Shown here: positions 25,365 to 33,980 of the stretch, piece by piece
How positions within the stretch are numbered: position 1 is the first letter of the stretch
Layout of the letters: each line of letters opens with the position of its first letter
Assembly (NCBI GenBank): GCA_023228025.1
Contig: JALOCD010000013.1
Span: 1 to 54,393 of the forward strand
Direction: 5' to 3'
Source: Prolixibacteraceae bacterium
GTDB lineage: Bacteria > Bacteroidota > Bacteroidia > Bacteroidales > Prolixibacteraceae
Length of the DNA stretch: 54,393 nt
Program-made: the position numbers and the translations under genes
The notes under the pieces: model-generated
Seen by the model: the letters and a program-made list of their open reading frames with translations, nothing else
Told to the model about the DNA's origin: nothing
Databases searched by the model: none

Positions 25365-26264
25365 TTAATGAGTTGGAAGGGACATGGATACAGCGTTTCC
25401 ATAACCTTTGATCTTTATAGAATCCTTCACGAGTGAGACCAGGGCAAAGCTATTGGATTCAGGGAAATTTCCTTCAACCATTCCCTTCAAAGTATAATAA
25501 TGGATTCCGTTGATCATTTCGTATCCGCCTTTGTGGTCGTGGCCATGAAAAACGCACTTGACTTTTTTACTCTTTTCCAGGATATTTCTCACGGTTTCAG
25601 CATTCTTAATGGTCACTTTTGAATTTCCGTACAACAATTGATGGGCAAATAAAATCACCGGCATCCGGGAACCATTTAACTCATTTTCAAGCCATTTCAA
25701 CTCTTTTTCAGGTACATTTGCATCACTCCAGTCGAAATGTCCATGATCATACGGGGCACCTGTAGAATCAAAACAAGCATCCAAAACAACAAAGGTATAG
25801 CCTCCCTTGCGAAAAGAATAGTAGGTTCTTTGCTGACTTATATGACTGTTTTTTGCAATGGAATAGAACTGATTTTTGGAGATGCAATCTTCATCATGGT
25901 TACCGAGAACATGGTACCGATCTCCGCGAAAGTGGGAAAAAGCAGTTTCAATTTTTTCCAAAAAACCAAGTACCGCCTTGCTGTCCAGGGGTATTGGCAT
26001 ATCCTTGAAATCCCCCAATTCGATCATAAAGGCAACTTTTTTCTGATTCATGGAGTCGATGCATTGGGCCATTTTATCCAGAGACTGGTTGTATTTTCTC
26101 GTTCCATTCTCTTTTATAGCAGCGTAATGGACATCCGTTAACATACCAAATGAGACATTTTGAGCAGATAGGCCATTGCCTGACAGGAAAATTATGAGAA
26201 CTACCAGAAACAATTTTATACTATTCACTTTACACGATATTAAATGTTGGATAAAAGTAATCAT
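25365..26264 (-). CDS. Exported calcineurin-like metallophosphoesterase
   Basis: 299 residues. A hydrophobic signal segment at about 17-34 ends in LSAQ. The two-metal motifs are complete and in order: GMLTDVHY (Asp44, His46), ELGDFKD, VLGNHDED, FAHQLLYG and FHGHDHKGG. This is the Mre11/calcineurin phosphoesterase fold of the type that acts on phosphomonoesters or diesters; the substrate is unknown. The signal sequence puts it in the periplasm. An in-frame ATG about 18 codons in (before KLFLV) does not exist, so the long N-terminus before the signal core is retained. Confidence 0.88.
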   Translation of the reverse strand: MITFIQHLISCKVNSIKLFLVVLIIFLSGNGLSAQNVSFGMLTDVHYAAIKENGTRKYNQSLDKMAQCIDSMNQKKVAFMIELGDFKDMPIPLDSKAVLGFLEKIETAFSHFRGDRYHVLGNHDEDCISKNQFYSIAKNSHISQQRTYYSFRKGGYTFVVLDACFDSTGAPYDHGHFDWSDANVPEKELKWLENELNGSRMPVILFAHQLLYGNSKVTIKNAETVRNILEKSKKVKCVFHGHDHKGGYEMINGIHYYTLKGMVEGNFPESNSFALVSLVKDSIKIKGYGNAVSMSLPTH

Positions 26265-26579
26265 CTTGACAGTTTTTGAAAATTGTTTCTTTTACCTATT
26301 ATTTCCAAACAAAAGAGTTTGTTTCAAACTGTGATATTTATTAGGATTTGTCGCATCAAAAATCATTTACTTTGTCTAAAAATCGCAACATAATATGAAA
26401 TGCCCATCCCGACATGTCGGGACAAACCGAATCCGGCGGCTGGCGGATGGGTATTCCATCTGGCCGTTTAAAAACAAAATATAAACAAATGAAATGAGCA
26501 TGATTGTAAATCACGAATCGGTGTGAATATAAACAACATGCGAATTCCATGTGGCAATTAAAAAACAAATTATATACAC
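26265..26579. promoter_or_regulatory. Divergent intergenic region with a REP-like palindrome and the tdh leader
   Basis: The 315 bp between the metallophosphoesterase and threonine dehydrogenase starts hold a nested palindromic element (26403-26451) and, at the 3' end, a 42-bp leader that recurs before tpx. I see no gene. Promoters for both divergent genes must lie here. Confidence 0.5.
26403..26451. repeat. REP-like nested palindromic element
   Basis: Outer arms cccatcc (26403-26409) and ggatggg (26445-26451) enclose a perfect 16-bp palindrome tcccgacatgtcggga (26407-26422) and the block tccggcggctggcgga (26432-26447). The latter recurs at 46320-46335 with one difference, so this is a dispersed genomic repeat. 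Confidence 0.65.
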
Positions 26580-26586
26580 ATGAAAG
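26545..26586 (+). promoter_or_regulatory. Leader segment shared with tpx
   Basis: The sequence from ttccatgtggc through the ATG of tdh and its first codons matches 45363-45405 before tpx, apart from one substitution and one extra T. It covers the ribosome-binding region, so it may be a common translational enhancer or regulator site. Confidence 0.5.
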
Positions 26587-27611
26587 CTATAAGGAAAAGT
26601 CTGCCACAAAAGGGCTTATGGATGGAAGATGTTCCTGTTCCGGAACCGGGAGTCAACGAAGTACTGATAAAGATCAGCAAAACTGCTATTTGCGGAACCG
26701 ATCTTCATATATACATGTGGGATGCGTGGGCCCAAAAAACCATCAAAACACCGATGACCATCGGTCATGAGTACGTTGGAAAAGTCGTAAAAATTGGTGC
26801 AGAAGTCACCAAAGTCAGTATTGGCGAGCGGGTTACCGTGGAAGGACATATCGCTTGCGGGTTCTGCCGAAACTGTCGCAGGGGCCGAAAACACATTTGC
26901 GACCATACTGTTGGAATAGGCGTGAACCGCGATGGCGGATTTGCCGAATATGTTGCTGTACCTGCCGAAAATGTGCTGCACATCGACTCCAGGATACCCG
27001 ACGAAATTGTCTCCATCATGGATCCGCTTGGAAATGCCACACACACCGCCCTCTCCTTCCCACTGATTGGAGAGGATGTGCTGGTAACGGGCGCCGGCGG
27101 ACCGATTGGCTGTATGGCCATTGCAATCTGCAAATTTGTTGGTGCCAGGAGCGTCGTTGGATCGGAGGTAAGTGAATACCGAAGGGAACTGGCCAGAAAA
27201 ATGGGGGCCTCGCTCGTGATTGACCCTTTAAAAGAGGATTTGCATGATGCCATGAAAGCCGTGGGCATGGTAGCCGGTTTTGATATTGGCCTGGAGGTCT
27301 CAGGCTCGCCGGTTGCCTTCGATACCATGATCAAATCGATGTACAACGGAGGCAAAATCTCTTTGCTTGGGATATTGCCGGATACTACTCAAATCGAATG
27401 GGACAAAGTAATATTCAAAGGTTTGACTCTGAAAGGCATTTATGGCCGTGAAATGTATGAGACCTGGTACAAAATGGAGAAAATGTTATTGTCGGGTTTG
27501 AACATTTCACCAGTTATTACACACCGTTTCCATTACACCGAATTTCAGAAAGCATTTGAAATTATGGAAGAAGGCAATTGCGGAAAAATTATTTTGGATT
27601 GGGAAAGTTGA
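26580..27611 (+). CDS. tdh: L-threonine 3-dehydrogenase
   Basis: 343 residues, the standard length. Zinc alcohol-dehydrogenase fold: catalytic zinc site Cys38 in CGTDLH, with Thr40, His43, and His63-Glu64 in GHEYVGK; structural zinc Cys93, Cys96, Cys99 and Cys107. KVIFKGLTLKGIYGREMYETWYKM is diagnostic of TDH. It oxidises L-threonine to 2-amino-3-ketobutyrate with NAD+. The usual partner kbl is not next to it. One oddity: the nucleotide-binding loop reads GAGGPIG, one Gly longer than the usual GAGPIG. The start ATG at 26580 agrees with the family N-terminus MKA; the same leader precedes tpx. Confidence 0.94.
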   Translation: MKAIRKSLPQKGLWMEDVPVPEPGVNEVLIKISKTAICGTDLHIYMWDAWAQKTIKTPMTIGHEYVGKVVKIGAEVTKVSIGERVTVEGHIACGFCRNCRRGRKHICDHTVGIGVNRDGGFAEYVAVPAENVLHIDSRIPDEIVSIMDPLGNATHTALSFPLIGEDVLVTGAGGPIGCMAIAICKFVGARSVVGSEVSEYRRELARKMGASLVIDPLKEDLHDAMKAVGMVAGFDIGLEVSGSPVAFDTMIKSMYNGGKISLLGILPDTTQIEWDKVIFKGLTLKGIYGREMYETWYKMEKMLLSGLNISPVITHRFHYTEFQKAFEIMEEGNCGKIILDWES

Positions 27612-27950
27612 AAGTTGAAAGTGGAAAGTGGAGAGTGCAGAAAGCGAAAAGTCTTTGTCATAGCGGTCAGTAAAGCAGACGGCAATGAAAAAACTAAGAA
27701 CAACATTCGAAATTGTACTGAATGTGTTAATTGTCCTGACTGTCCTTCGAATAAAAAGAAAATTTATTTACCAATAAATTTTCATGCGATATATTCCTTT
27801 TCGGTCTGCAACATTTTTATACTTTTGCGGTTCATGTGATAATAATCTGCTTTTTTAATGGTCACATGGATTTGACTGCGTCGATCTTCGATTCGCATGA
27901 TGTGAATCATCATTCTGATTGTTGTATTTAGTATCATGCTCAATTCACCA
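27612..27950. other. Intergenic region between tdh and tRNA-Thr
   Basis: 339 bp. The first 40 bp are a slippery purine tract (gaaagttgaaagttgaaagtggaaagtgg type, 27603-27635). The remainder has no supported gene. The tRNA promoter should lie in the last 100 bp. Confidence 0.5.
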
Positions 27951-28023
27951 GCCACTTTAGCTCAGTTGGTAGAGCAGCTCATTCGTAATGAGCAGGTCGT
28001 GGGTTCGAGTCCCATGAGTGGCT
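27951..28023 (+). tRNA. tRNA-Thr (anticodon CGT)
   Basis: The 73-nt sequence folds as a full cloverleaf: acceptor stem GCCACTT with GAGTGGC (28016-28022), D-arm around AGCTCAGTTGGTAGAGC, anticodon stem GCTCA/TGAGC with loop TTCGTAA giving anticodon CGT at 27984-27986, and T-arm with GGTTCGAGTCC. Discriminator base T at 28023. It reads ACG codons. It is a single tRNA followed by a terminator; no integrase is next to it. Confidence 0.95.
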
Positions 28024-28046
28024 CAGGAGTTCAAACAATTGCAAAT

Positions 28047-28090
28047 AAAAGAGTTACATCGTTATCAACAACGTTTGTAACTCTTTTTTT
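28047..28090 (+). terminator. Strong intrinsic terminator after tRNA-Thr
   Basis: Perfect 12-bp stem aaaagagttaca (28047-28058) / tgtaactctttt (28076-28087) with T-run to 28090. The run of A on the other side means it can also end the convergent lipoprotein transcript, whose stop is at 28089. Confidence 0.85.
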
Positions 28091-29138
28091 AATTAATCTT
28101 ACTTCCTTGCATGAACCCCGATGAATAACCATAATTAAAATTGACAACCGGATCCAACCATTTGGAACTCCAAGAGCTTGCGTTTTGATCCACTCCGCCT
28201 ACGATTGATTTTAAATCAGGAGAGAAATAAAGATGAAAATCAGGATTACTGGGATCGGGTACATACTTAATCTCTTCAAAATATCCGAAGTGCTTGCTGT
28301 GAGGAAGATGCAAACTAACCCCATCAAAGCATGGTCTGAGCCCACTGATAGATGATATTAAATTACTGAACACAAAGGATCGGTTCACATTAAAAGAATG
28401 TGGCATAGAATTATTCGCTTCTGCATCATTAAGATATGAATCCCACCAAGCATCATTTCCGCTCCAGGTCAGGGTGGCAGTCACGGTTCCGTTTATCCAA
28501 TCAATGGTCATTAAATTGAGTGTCCACGTTCCATTGATTGGTGTCGTTTTCTTTGGACCGGAGCTTACTCCCGACCATGTTCCTTTCCATGTGCCGATTA
28601 GTTTTTGAACTTCTGTGGCAAAGTCCAGGACGTGCACTGAAACAACATTTTTTTTATAATTCGAAGCACCCGGAGTGTTGATCGTTAACACAAGTGTGGA
28701 TCCAAAACCCTCGCCAAGACCTCCCAAACCGGTTCTCGTAAAATTAGGGTCCACAGTAATATTAATTGTCGCATATTCGCCCGACTTCAACGATCCGACT
28801 CCGTTGGTATAATCAAGAAATCCCCCTAGCGCACCAATATCGTCAATGGAGTAATTTAACGAAGTTCCCACCGGACCTTCATTGACAATGACAAATGAGA
28901 CCGAACAATTGTAAGGGAGTAAAATTGTGTGTAAATGCAGGGGATTTTTGGTGCCATTCAATTCTGCACGATCAGCTGCCGGAAGGTTCATCATAATAGA
29001 CGAAGCATAAATAGCCACAACGGGTATATGACCATCAGGTTCAGGTTGTTTTTCACCCTCCGATGATTTATCACAAGCTATTTGCGAAAAGAACACAATA
29101 ACTACAAGGAACAGAAAAAATCGCACTGGTCGCATCAT
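28089..29138 (-). CDS. Hypothetical exported lipoprotein
   Basis: 349 residues. The signal MMRPVRFFLFLVVIVFFSQIAC has a lipobox with Cys22, followed by the acidic/serine linker DKSSEGEKQPEPD typical of surface lipoproteins. The mature part is beta-rich, with many Asn, Ser, Thr and Gly. Residues 75-165 look like an immunoglobulin-like domain. Residues 175-349, starting VQKLIGTWKGTWSG and GTWTLNLMTIDW, resemble a lipocalin-like or beta-barrel domain of Bacteroidota lipoproteins. No catalytic motif is seen and I cannot assign a function. It is monocistronic between a terminator and the M28 pseudogene. Confidence 0.75.
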   Translation of the reverse strand: MMRPVRFFLFLVVIVFFSQIACDKSSEGEKQPEPDGHIPVVAIYASSIMMNLPAADRAELNGTKNPLHLHTILLPYNCSVSFVIVNEGPVGTSLNYSIDDIGALGGFLDYTNGVGSLKSGEYATINITVDPNFTRTGLGGLGEGFGSTLVLTINTPGASNYKKNVVSVHVLDFATEVQKLIGTWKGTWSGVSSGPKKTTPINGTWTLNLMTIDWINGTVTATLTWSGNDAWWDSYLNDAEANNSMPHSFNVNRSFVFSNLISSISGLRPCFDGVSLHLPHSKHFGYFEEIKYVPDPSNPDFHLYFSPDLKSIVGGVDQNASSWSSKWLDPVVNFNYGYSSGFMQGSKIN

Positions 29139-29328
29139 GGTTTCCGAATATTAATGCTTTATCAAAAACCGATTCAATTGTCACAATTATTACAAGATAG
29201 GCATAATTATTGTAACATTAAGGTTTTTAGGAATATAAATAAAAATATTCGGTCACATGAGTGCCATGTTTCAAAATGCATTTGCTGCGCTTATTACATG
29301 AAGTCCAAAATACCGGACAACTAACTGC

Positions 29329-31161
29329 TTAATCGAAATTTCCGTTGCTGACAAAGGCAATCTTCTTGCTATCGGGCGACCAATTGGGAACATTCATGGT
29401 TCCCTGTCCGCCGTAGAGGTATCCAATTACTTTTACAGCTCCTCCCTCAATGGGCATCAACCTCAAATAAACCCTTTGGTAAAACGGATGTTTGTCGGTC
29501 GGTACCTCTTTGGGAAATGTGATGAATACCAACCATTTGTTATCCGGAGAAACATGCGGAAACCAGTTGTTCAGATCATCAAACGTAAGTTGGATTTGGT
29601 TTTTTCCATCGGGTGTCCAGTTGGGCGCTTGCAGGGAAGTTGCTGATGAGGCTACCGTTTCGCGATGCCCGGTGCCCACATCCATCACCTCCAGAAGACT
29701 TCCCAGGTAACTTTTGTATTGGACCAATTCGGCAGGAGCAGGCTTGAAAGCCAGGGTATTGGAGAATTCAACTTCCTCAGAAAACTTGTTGTGGGAACAA
29801 ATAAACAGACCGGCCATCAGGTTTGCCCCAAGATCTATGCTGTCTATCTTTTGAACCAAATATAACTCTCCAAAATGGGCCACAGACATGGTATAGCAGT
29901 TTCCCTTTTTCTCCAATTGCAATACATCCGGTGCTGAAATGGTAAATTTGACCTCTTTCATTGTTTCGCCGGGTTTGCCGCGGTATTAAAGAGAGGTCAA
30001 ACCGTCTCCATGAATGGTACAAGCTACGACCGGCGAATTGGAGGCGGCCGAACTTCTGATCATCAGACCTGTTTTGCGGTGAAGTTCGTGACCCTGACCG
30101 ATGAAACGGACCCTGGTTTGCAGGATAAAATCACCGCTCATCCTTTTCGACAGTAAGGAAAAACTGTCTGACCCAAACCAGATGTTTGAGCCTGAAGCCG
30201 AGATCCGATAGGTTTGTGCAGGCTCGGAATAGTTTGCCGAGTCTGACTTTTCGTTGGCTAGCCCAAGCACGCCAAGGTAGAGCAGCTTAGCCGCGTCTTC
30301 CATGATTTCCGGTGTAAGGGCATCTGTCGTATCAAGTGGGTGATGGTAATAAACAGTTTTAACGGTCCCCGAAGTATACAGATGGATTACTTTGTATCCG
30401 GCCTTCTCGAAAATGGCTCCATCAGTGCGTGGCCGTCCGTAATTGACGCGAGCCTCCGTCGCCGTGAAGTTGCGATGAATATATTTTTCGTTGACATCCG
30501 AAAAATGGGTCAGAATTGTTGGGAAAGTCTTGCCATTGGCCATAGATAAGCCGGTACCATTTCCCACCATGTCGAGGTTGATCATACAAACCACCTTCTC
30601 TTTGGGCCACAGATGACTTTCAACGAACGTTTTGGATCCGTATAGTCCACACTCCTCCCCTCCAAAAAAGATGAAAATAATGGTTCGTGCCGGCTTCACC
30701 GGCGAGGCAGCCAAAGCCCTGGCAGCGGCCAGAATATCAACGGACCCTGAAGCATTGTCGAGCGCACCAGGGAAGAGCGTCCCAGGACTCCCTACCGCGT
30801 CAAGATGGGCACCCAAGATGATGGCTTCCTCTTTCAGTTTGGGATCTGAACCTTCAATAATTCCAACCACATTGCAAGAGCGGCTATCCGGGAAATAGGA
30901 TGTAGAGGCCGAAATTTGCACCTTTTTATTTAACGCAAAGGAGTTTGGTTGAACCAGTTTGGCAATATTGTTCCTTGTTTCAACGTATTGATGGCCGGTT
31001 CCGGCAAAAAAATCAATTGCGACGGAATCCCCAACATGTGCATAGACAAACCCCTTCAGAAAAGAGGTGTTGGGATTTGCTATCTTGCTGACATACAATA
31101 GACCCTTTGCTCCGAGCTCCCGGGCATGTTGAAACTTGTAACGGTGATAACTGTAATCAGT
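29329..31161 (-). pseudogene. M28 aminopeptidase / DUF1349-like / TolB-propeller protein, degraded
   Basis: The reading order is M28 peptidase (GAHLDAVG, LDNASGS, GGEECGLYGS, INLDMVG and the late His before PLDTTDAL are all present), then a DUF1349-like jelly-roll (SGDFILQTRVRFIG, GLMIRSSA), then a TolB/PD40 propeller ending NVPNWSPDSKKIAFVSN. Three lesions are visible. An in-frame TAA at 29986-29988 splits it between the jelly-roll halves; the frame resumes directly after it, so CAA to TAA is the simplest change. The propeller jumps from NWTPDGK to QLTFDDLNNWFPH, losing about 170-190 residues compared with the family. The 5' end is missing: similarity starts at about 31161, inside the PA-like region (YKFQHARELGAKGLLYV). 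No signal peptide is left. The two halves could still be translated, but a working enzyme is unlikely. Confidence 0.8.
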
Positions 31162-31625
31162 ATGATATGTGCTCCTAAAGAGGCAGCCTTTTGTCTAATC
31201 TTTCTATCAATTTTAGTTTCCGCCTTTTTTGCCGAAGTGTATATTCCAATGTTTGGTGAGGTTTCATTAAGATCTCCTTTTTTAATTAATCCTTCAATAT
31301 CAGATGCCTGCGTTGTTAATTTTACCTTTTCCCAATCATCTTCTCCACGAATCAAAACTTTCTCACTTAGTTTCTCTTTTCTGCCACTTGCATATTTGAT
31401 CTCTTCAATAAGATTCTTTGATATTGAAATTGTCATGGTTTCACCTGGCCATGAAAATGTGACACTTTTTTCACTCATACTTATAATTTTCACAGCAATG
31501 CTCTCTCTACTCATTTTTGTGATCGTGTCATTACTGGCTGATTGCGCATTGACATTTGTAATTGAAAGCCCAAGCAAAGGAGTTAAGAATAAAAAAATTT
31601 GAAATTTATTAAACATTATTTTCAT
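31080..31625 (-). CDS. Small exported protein fused out of frame to the M28 remnant
   Basis: 181 residues as read. Signal peptide MKIMFNKFQIFLFLTPLLGLSITNVNAQ, then a domain with EEIKYASGRKEKLSEK and DIEGLIKKGDLNETSP, and a helix RKIRQKAASLGAHIILITV. This resembles small Bacteroidota exported proteins of unknown function that end soon after this helix. The last 25 residues or so (from about TSFNMPG) are the M28 gene read in another frame, so the native C-terminus has been replaced at a deletion junction near 31130-31165. It may still be expressed as a chimera. The function is unknown. Confidence 0.55.
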   Translation of the reverse strand: MKIMFNKFQIFLFLTPLLGLSITNVNAQSASNDTITKMSRESIAVKIISMSEKSVTFSWPGETMTISISKNLIEEIKYASGRKEKLSEKVLIRGEDDWEKVKLTTQASDIEGLIKKGDLNETSPNIGIYTSAKKAETKIDRKIRQKAASLGAHIILITVITVTSFNMPGSSEQRVYCMSAR

Positions 31626-31691
31626 TTTTAGATTTCCTACTCTTAAGGTTTTTCGGTTACGCCCCGTTTCTAAAGTGGTTTCTGGACTCCA

Positions 31692-32756
31692 CTATATTTT
31701 ATTCATTTTTAAAATGGCACATAATATGTACGATTGATTACCACACTTCTTAATATTTGGATATCCTAAATATTTTATTTTGAAAAACAGAAATCTCATT
31801 TTTTGATAAAAAATTCTGATGATTTGTGTCTGATTTAATCTGATAAAAAAAAGTTTCAAACGATAATTAAGCCTATTTCTGTTTTTGGGATTTATGATCC
31901 CACCGTTCACATTGTAAACCGGGTGTCGGTTTGTAATATTTTTGTTAGTATCGATCTTTACTAGGGTGTAATTGTCTCGAGTATAGTAATCAGCAAAATC
32001 AATAAATGAAACATTCATTCCCAATTTATTAGATATATATTTCATAGATTCTTCGCTCAACCACCACAAATGGATTGGAGGCAAATCAGACACCCAAATC
32101 GTATCAGAAGGATAAAATGATTTATTTGGGGTAGTCAATATTATTTGACCATCAGGTTGAAGCAATTTTGAAAGAGCTAATATAAATTGAGTTATATTTT
32201 CAACATGTTCAATTACTTCCGTTAAAATCACTATATCAAATAAACCCGAATTTTCAACAGAATATTTGAATAAGTCACCAGCAATATAATAATCACCAAA
32301 TCGCTGTCTCGCCATATTCACAGCTGTTTCAGAAATATCTAAGCCAACTATATTAAAACCAGCTTTTCTAAAAGAATATGTTAAATAACCTAATCCATTA
32401 CCTATTTCGACAATCCTCGGATTATTGTTAACTCTTGCAAATTCAGAAACCACTTTTTGAACTGCCCAGTATGTATTTTCTTCTTCTGCAAGATAATTTA
32501 AGGGATTTTTTACCCTTTTTACTTCATCCATGAATTTCCAATATCGGTGGTAACCCGGAACTGAAATACCATTTTGATAAATCAATTCATAAATTGAATT
32601 TGCATCACAACGTGGTAAGGAATAAGAAGTATTGCAATTTTGACAATAATAGATTTCAAATGTTTGAGGTTCTTGATATCCCGGAAATTTTGAACACATT
32701 AATTCAACACGACTTTCGCACAAATGACAAAACTCAATTTCTTTGACTTTATTCAT
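31692..32756 (-). CDS. SAM-dependent methyltransferase with N-terminal zinc motif
   Basis: 354 residues from MNKVKEIEFCHLC (a start at 32801 would add 15 residues). Residues 9-50 carry two CxxC pairs, CHLC and CQNC, the zinc-binding module found in sugar C-methyltransferases and related enzymes. Motif I is VEIGNGLGYL, motif II VGLDISE, and VILTEVIEHVEN with LLQPDGQIILTTPN are motifs post-I and III of class I methyltransferases. The C-terminal 90 residues are basic and Asn-rich and I do not recognise them. The acceptor is probably a sugar or glycan intermediate, but no glycan genes adjoin it. More AT-rich than its neighbours, hinting at transfer. Confidence 0.8.
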   Translation of the reverse strand: MNKVKEIEFCHLCESRVELMCSKFPGYQEPQTFEIYYCQNCNTSYSLPRCDANSIYELIYQNGISVPGYHRYWKFMDEVKRVKNPLNYLAEEENTYWAVQKVVSEFARVNNNPRIVEIGNGLGYLTYSFRKAGFNIVGLDISETAVNMARQRFGDYYIAGDLFKYSVENSGLFDIVILTEVIEHVENITQFILALSKLLQPDGQIILTTPNKSFYPSDTIWVSDLPPIHLWWLSEESMKYISNKLGMNVSFIDFADYYTRDNYTLVKIDTNKNITNRHPVYNVNGGIINPKNRNRLNYRLKLFFIRLNQTQIIRIFYQKMRFLFFKIKYLGYPNIKKCGNQSYILCAILKMNKI

Positions 32757-32979
32757 AGTAATTTTATTGTAATTCAATCTTGTACAAATGTGACGGAGCA
32801 CAACATTTTCCGAAATATTAAGTATTGCAGCATCTCCGACTTTTCAAATTGGCATAAGACTTCATAAATATTACTTATACTCTGAATTTCAACAATTAAA
32901 CAATGCTATTGGCTAACCATGAATAAGGGATCGACAATTAATATTTGACTATGAAGGAATTAAAGCATTTTCCCTTCAG

Positions 32980-33177
32980 TTGAAGAAGATTCGTAAAAGG
33001 GAAGGTTATACACAGGATCAACTTGCATTCGAGTCTGGAGTAACTTTGAGCCAAATAGCAAGAATCGAAACCGCAAGGATTAACCCAACCTTGAGCACTG
33101 TTTTCACCTTGGCTAGAACCCTGAATGTGCCTTTGACCGATTTATTTAGCTTCGAACTGGCCCCCAAAGAGAAATAA
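32980..33177 (+). CDS. XRE-family helix-turn-helix regulator
   Basis: 65 residues read from a TTG. The HTH is complete: KKIRKREGYTQDQLAFESGVTLSQIARIETARINPTLSTVF, the Cro/C1 fold. Upstream codons in the same frame (DYEGIKAFSLQ) look like genuine family sequence, but that frame has no ATG before a stop at about 32920. An ATG at 32919 gives MNKGSTINI in another frame, so a one-base frameshift may have removed the true start. It sits just ahead of the hicAB pair on the same strand and could regulate it. Confidence 0.65.
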   Translation: MKKIRKREGYTQDQLAFESGVTLSQIARIETARINPTLSTVFTLARTLNVPLTDLFSFELAPKEK

Positions 33178-33300
33178 CCTGATAGCTATTTGTCCATCAA
33201 GAACATAAATTTCCGGTTGATTATCTCCATGCACTATACTTCCGAAATGAATTTTGATTATTTGGAAGAAGATATTAATATTAATATCTTTGTCTTAGTT

Positions 33301-33495
33301 ATGACTTACAAAATGAAGTGGTCAGAGCTAAAGAAAAAAGCAATCCAGAAAGGTTGGTATTTAGCCAGAAATGGGAAAGAGCATGATATTTATGCTCACC
33401 CAGACCGAAAGGATATACTTGTAATTGAAAGACATGAGTCGACGGAAGTTAGAAAAGGACTTTACTTTAAGTTGAAAAAACAGATTGGATTTTAA
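33301..33495 (+). CDS. hicA: HicA-type mRNA interferase toxin
   Basis: About 64 residues from MTYKMKWSEL; a start at 33313 (MKWSEL) is equally good, and the long upstream extension from 33190 is unlikely. The double-stranded RNA-binding-like fold of HicA is shown by MKWSELKKKAIQKGW, then GKEHDIYAHP with the catalytic His, then RHESTEVRKGLYFKLKKQIG. The toxin cleaves mRNA and stops growth until bound by HicB. The partner starts 12 bp downstream. Gene order hicA-hicB is the usual one. Confidence 0.88.
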   Translation: MTYKMKWSELKKKAIQKGWYLARNGKEHDIYAHPDRKDILVIERHESTEVRKGLYFKLKKQIGF

Positions 33496-33506
33496 TTTCA
33501 AAAAAC

Positions 33507-33905
33507 ATGAAAACAACAGCGCTAATTGAAAGAGGTGATGATGGTTCGTTCGGAATCTTTACCCCTTATTTGGAAAGCACCATTTTTGGTGAAGGGAAAA
33601 CCGTAGCTGAAGCAAAAGAAGATTTTGTTAATTCTGTCAATGAGGTATCTGCATATTTTGACGAAACAGGTAATCAATCATTAAAAGACATTGAATTTGA
33701 GTACAAATTTGATATGGCTTCTTTTTTACAATACTATTCCAACATTTTATCTCTGGCAGGACTCGAGCGTTTAACAGGCATCAACCAGGGCCAATTGAGC
33801 CACTATGTTACTGGAAGACGAAAACCAAGTCCTAAAACAGTGGAGAAAATTGAAAAATCATTACACAATTTTGCTAATGAAATAGGTCAGATTCAATTTG
33901 TTTGA
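33507..33905 (+). CDS. hicB: HicB-type antitoxin with HTH domain
   Basis: 132 residues. The N-terminal part (TALIERGDDGSFGIFTPYLESTIFGEGKTVAEAKEDF) is the partly degraded RNase H fold of HicB that caps the toxin. The C-terminal part, LSLAGLERLTGINQGQLSHYVTGRRKPSPKTVEKIEKSL, is an XRE-like helix-turn-helix that would bind the operon promoter. It neutralises HicA and autoregulates the pair. No frame damage is visible. Confidence 0.88.
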   Translation: MKTTALIERGDDGSFGIFTPYLESTIFGEGKTVAEAKEDFVNSVNEVSAYFDETGNQSLKDIEFEYKFDMASFLQYYSNILSLAGLERLTGINQGQLSHYVTGRRKPSPKTVEKIEKSLHNFANEIGQIQFV

Positions 33906-33980
33906 TCTTACTTGACACAATGCGAATCGCCATTTTGAAGTGTTCTCAATTTTTAATTAATTTTTCGGGAAATATCTCTT

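Noticed and set aside
26765..27355. 196-codon open frame antisense to tdh
   Set aside because: Shadow frame in a well conserved dehydrogenase gene; composition Pro/Ser/Thr-rich as expected from the reverse strand.
27951..28023. tRNA-Thr as an integration site for a genomic island
   Set aside because: No integrase gene and no direct repeat of the tRNA 3' end is visible on either side.
33190..33300. N-terminal extension of hicA from 33190
   Set aside because: The extra 37 residues do not match HicA, which is normally about 60 residues starting at the MKWSEL block.
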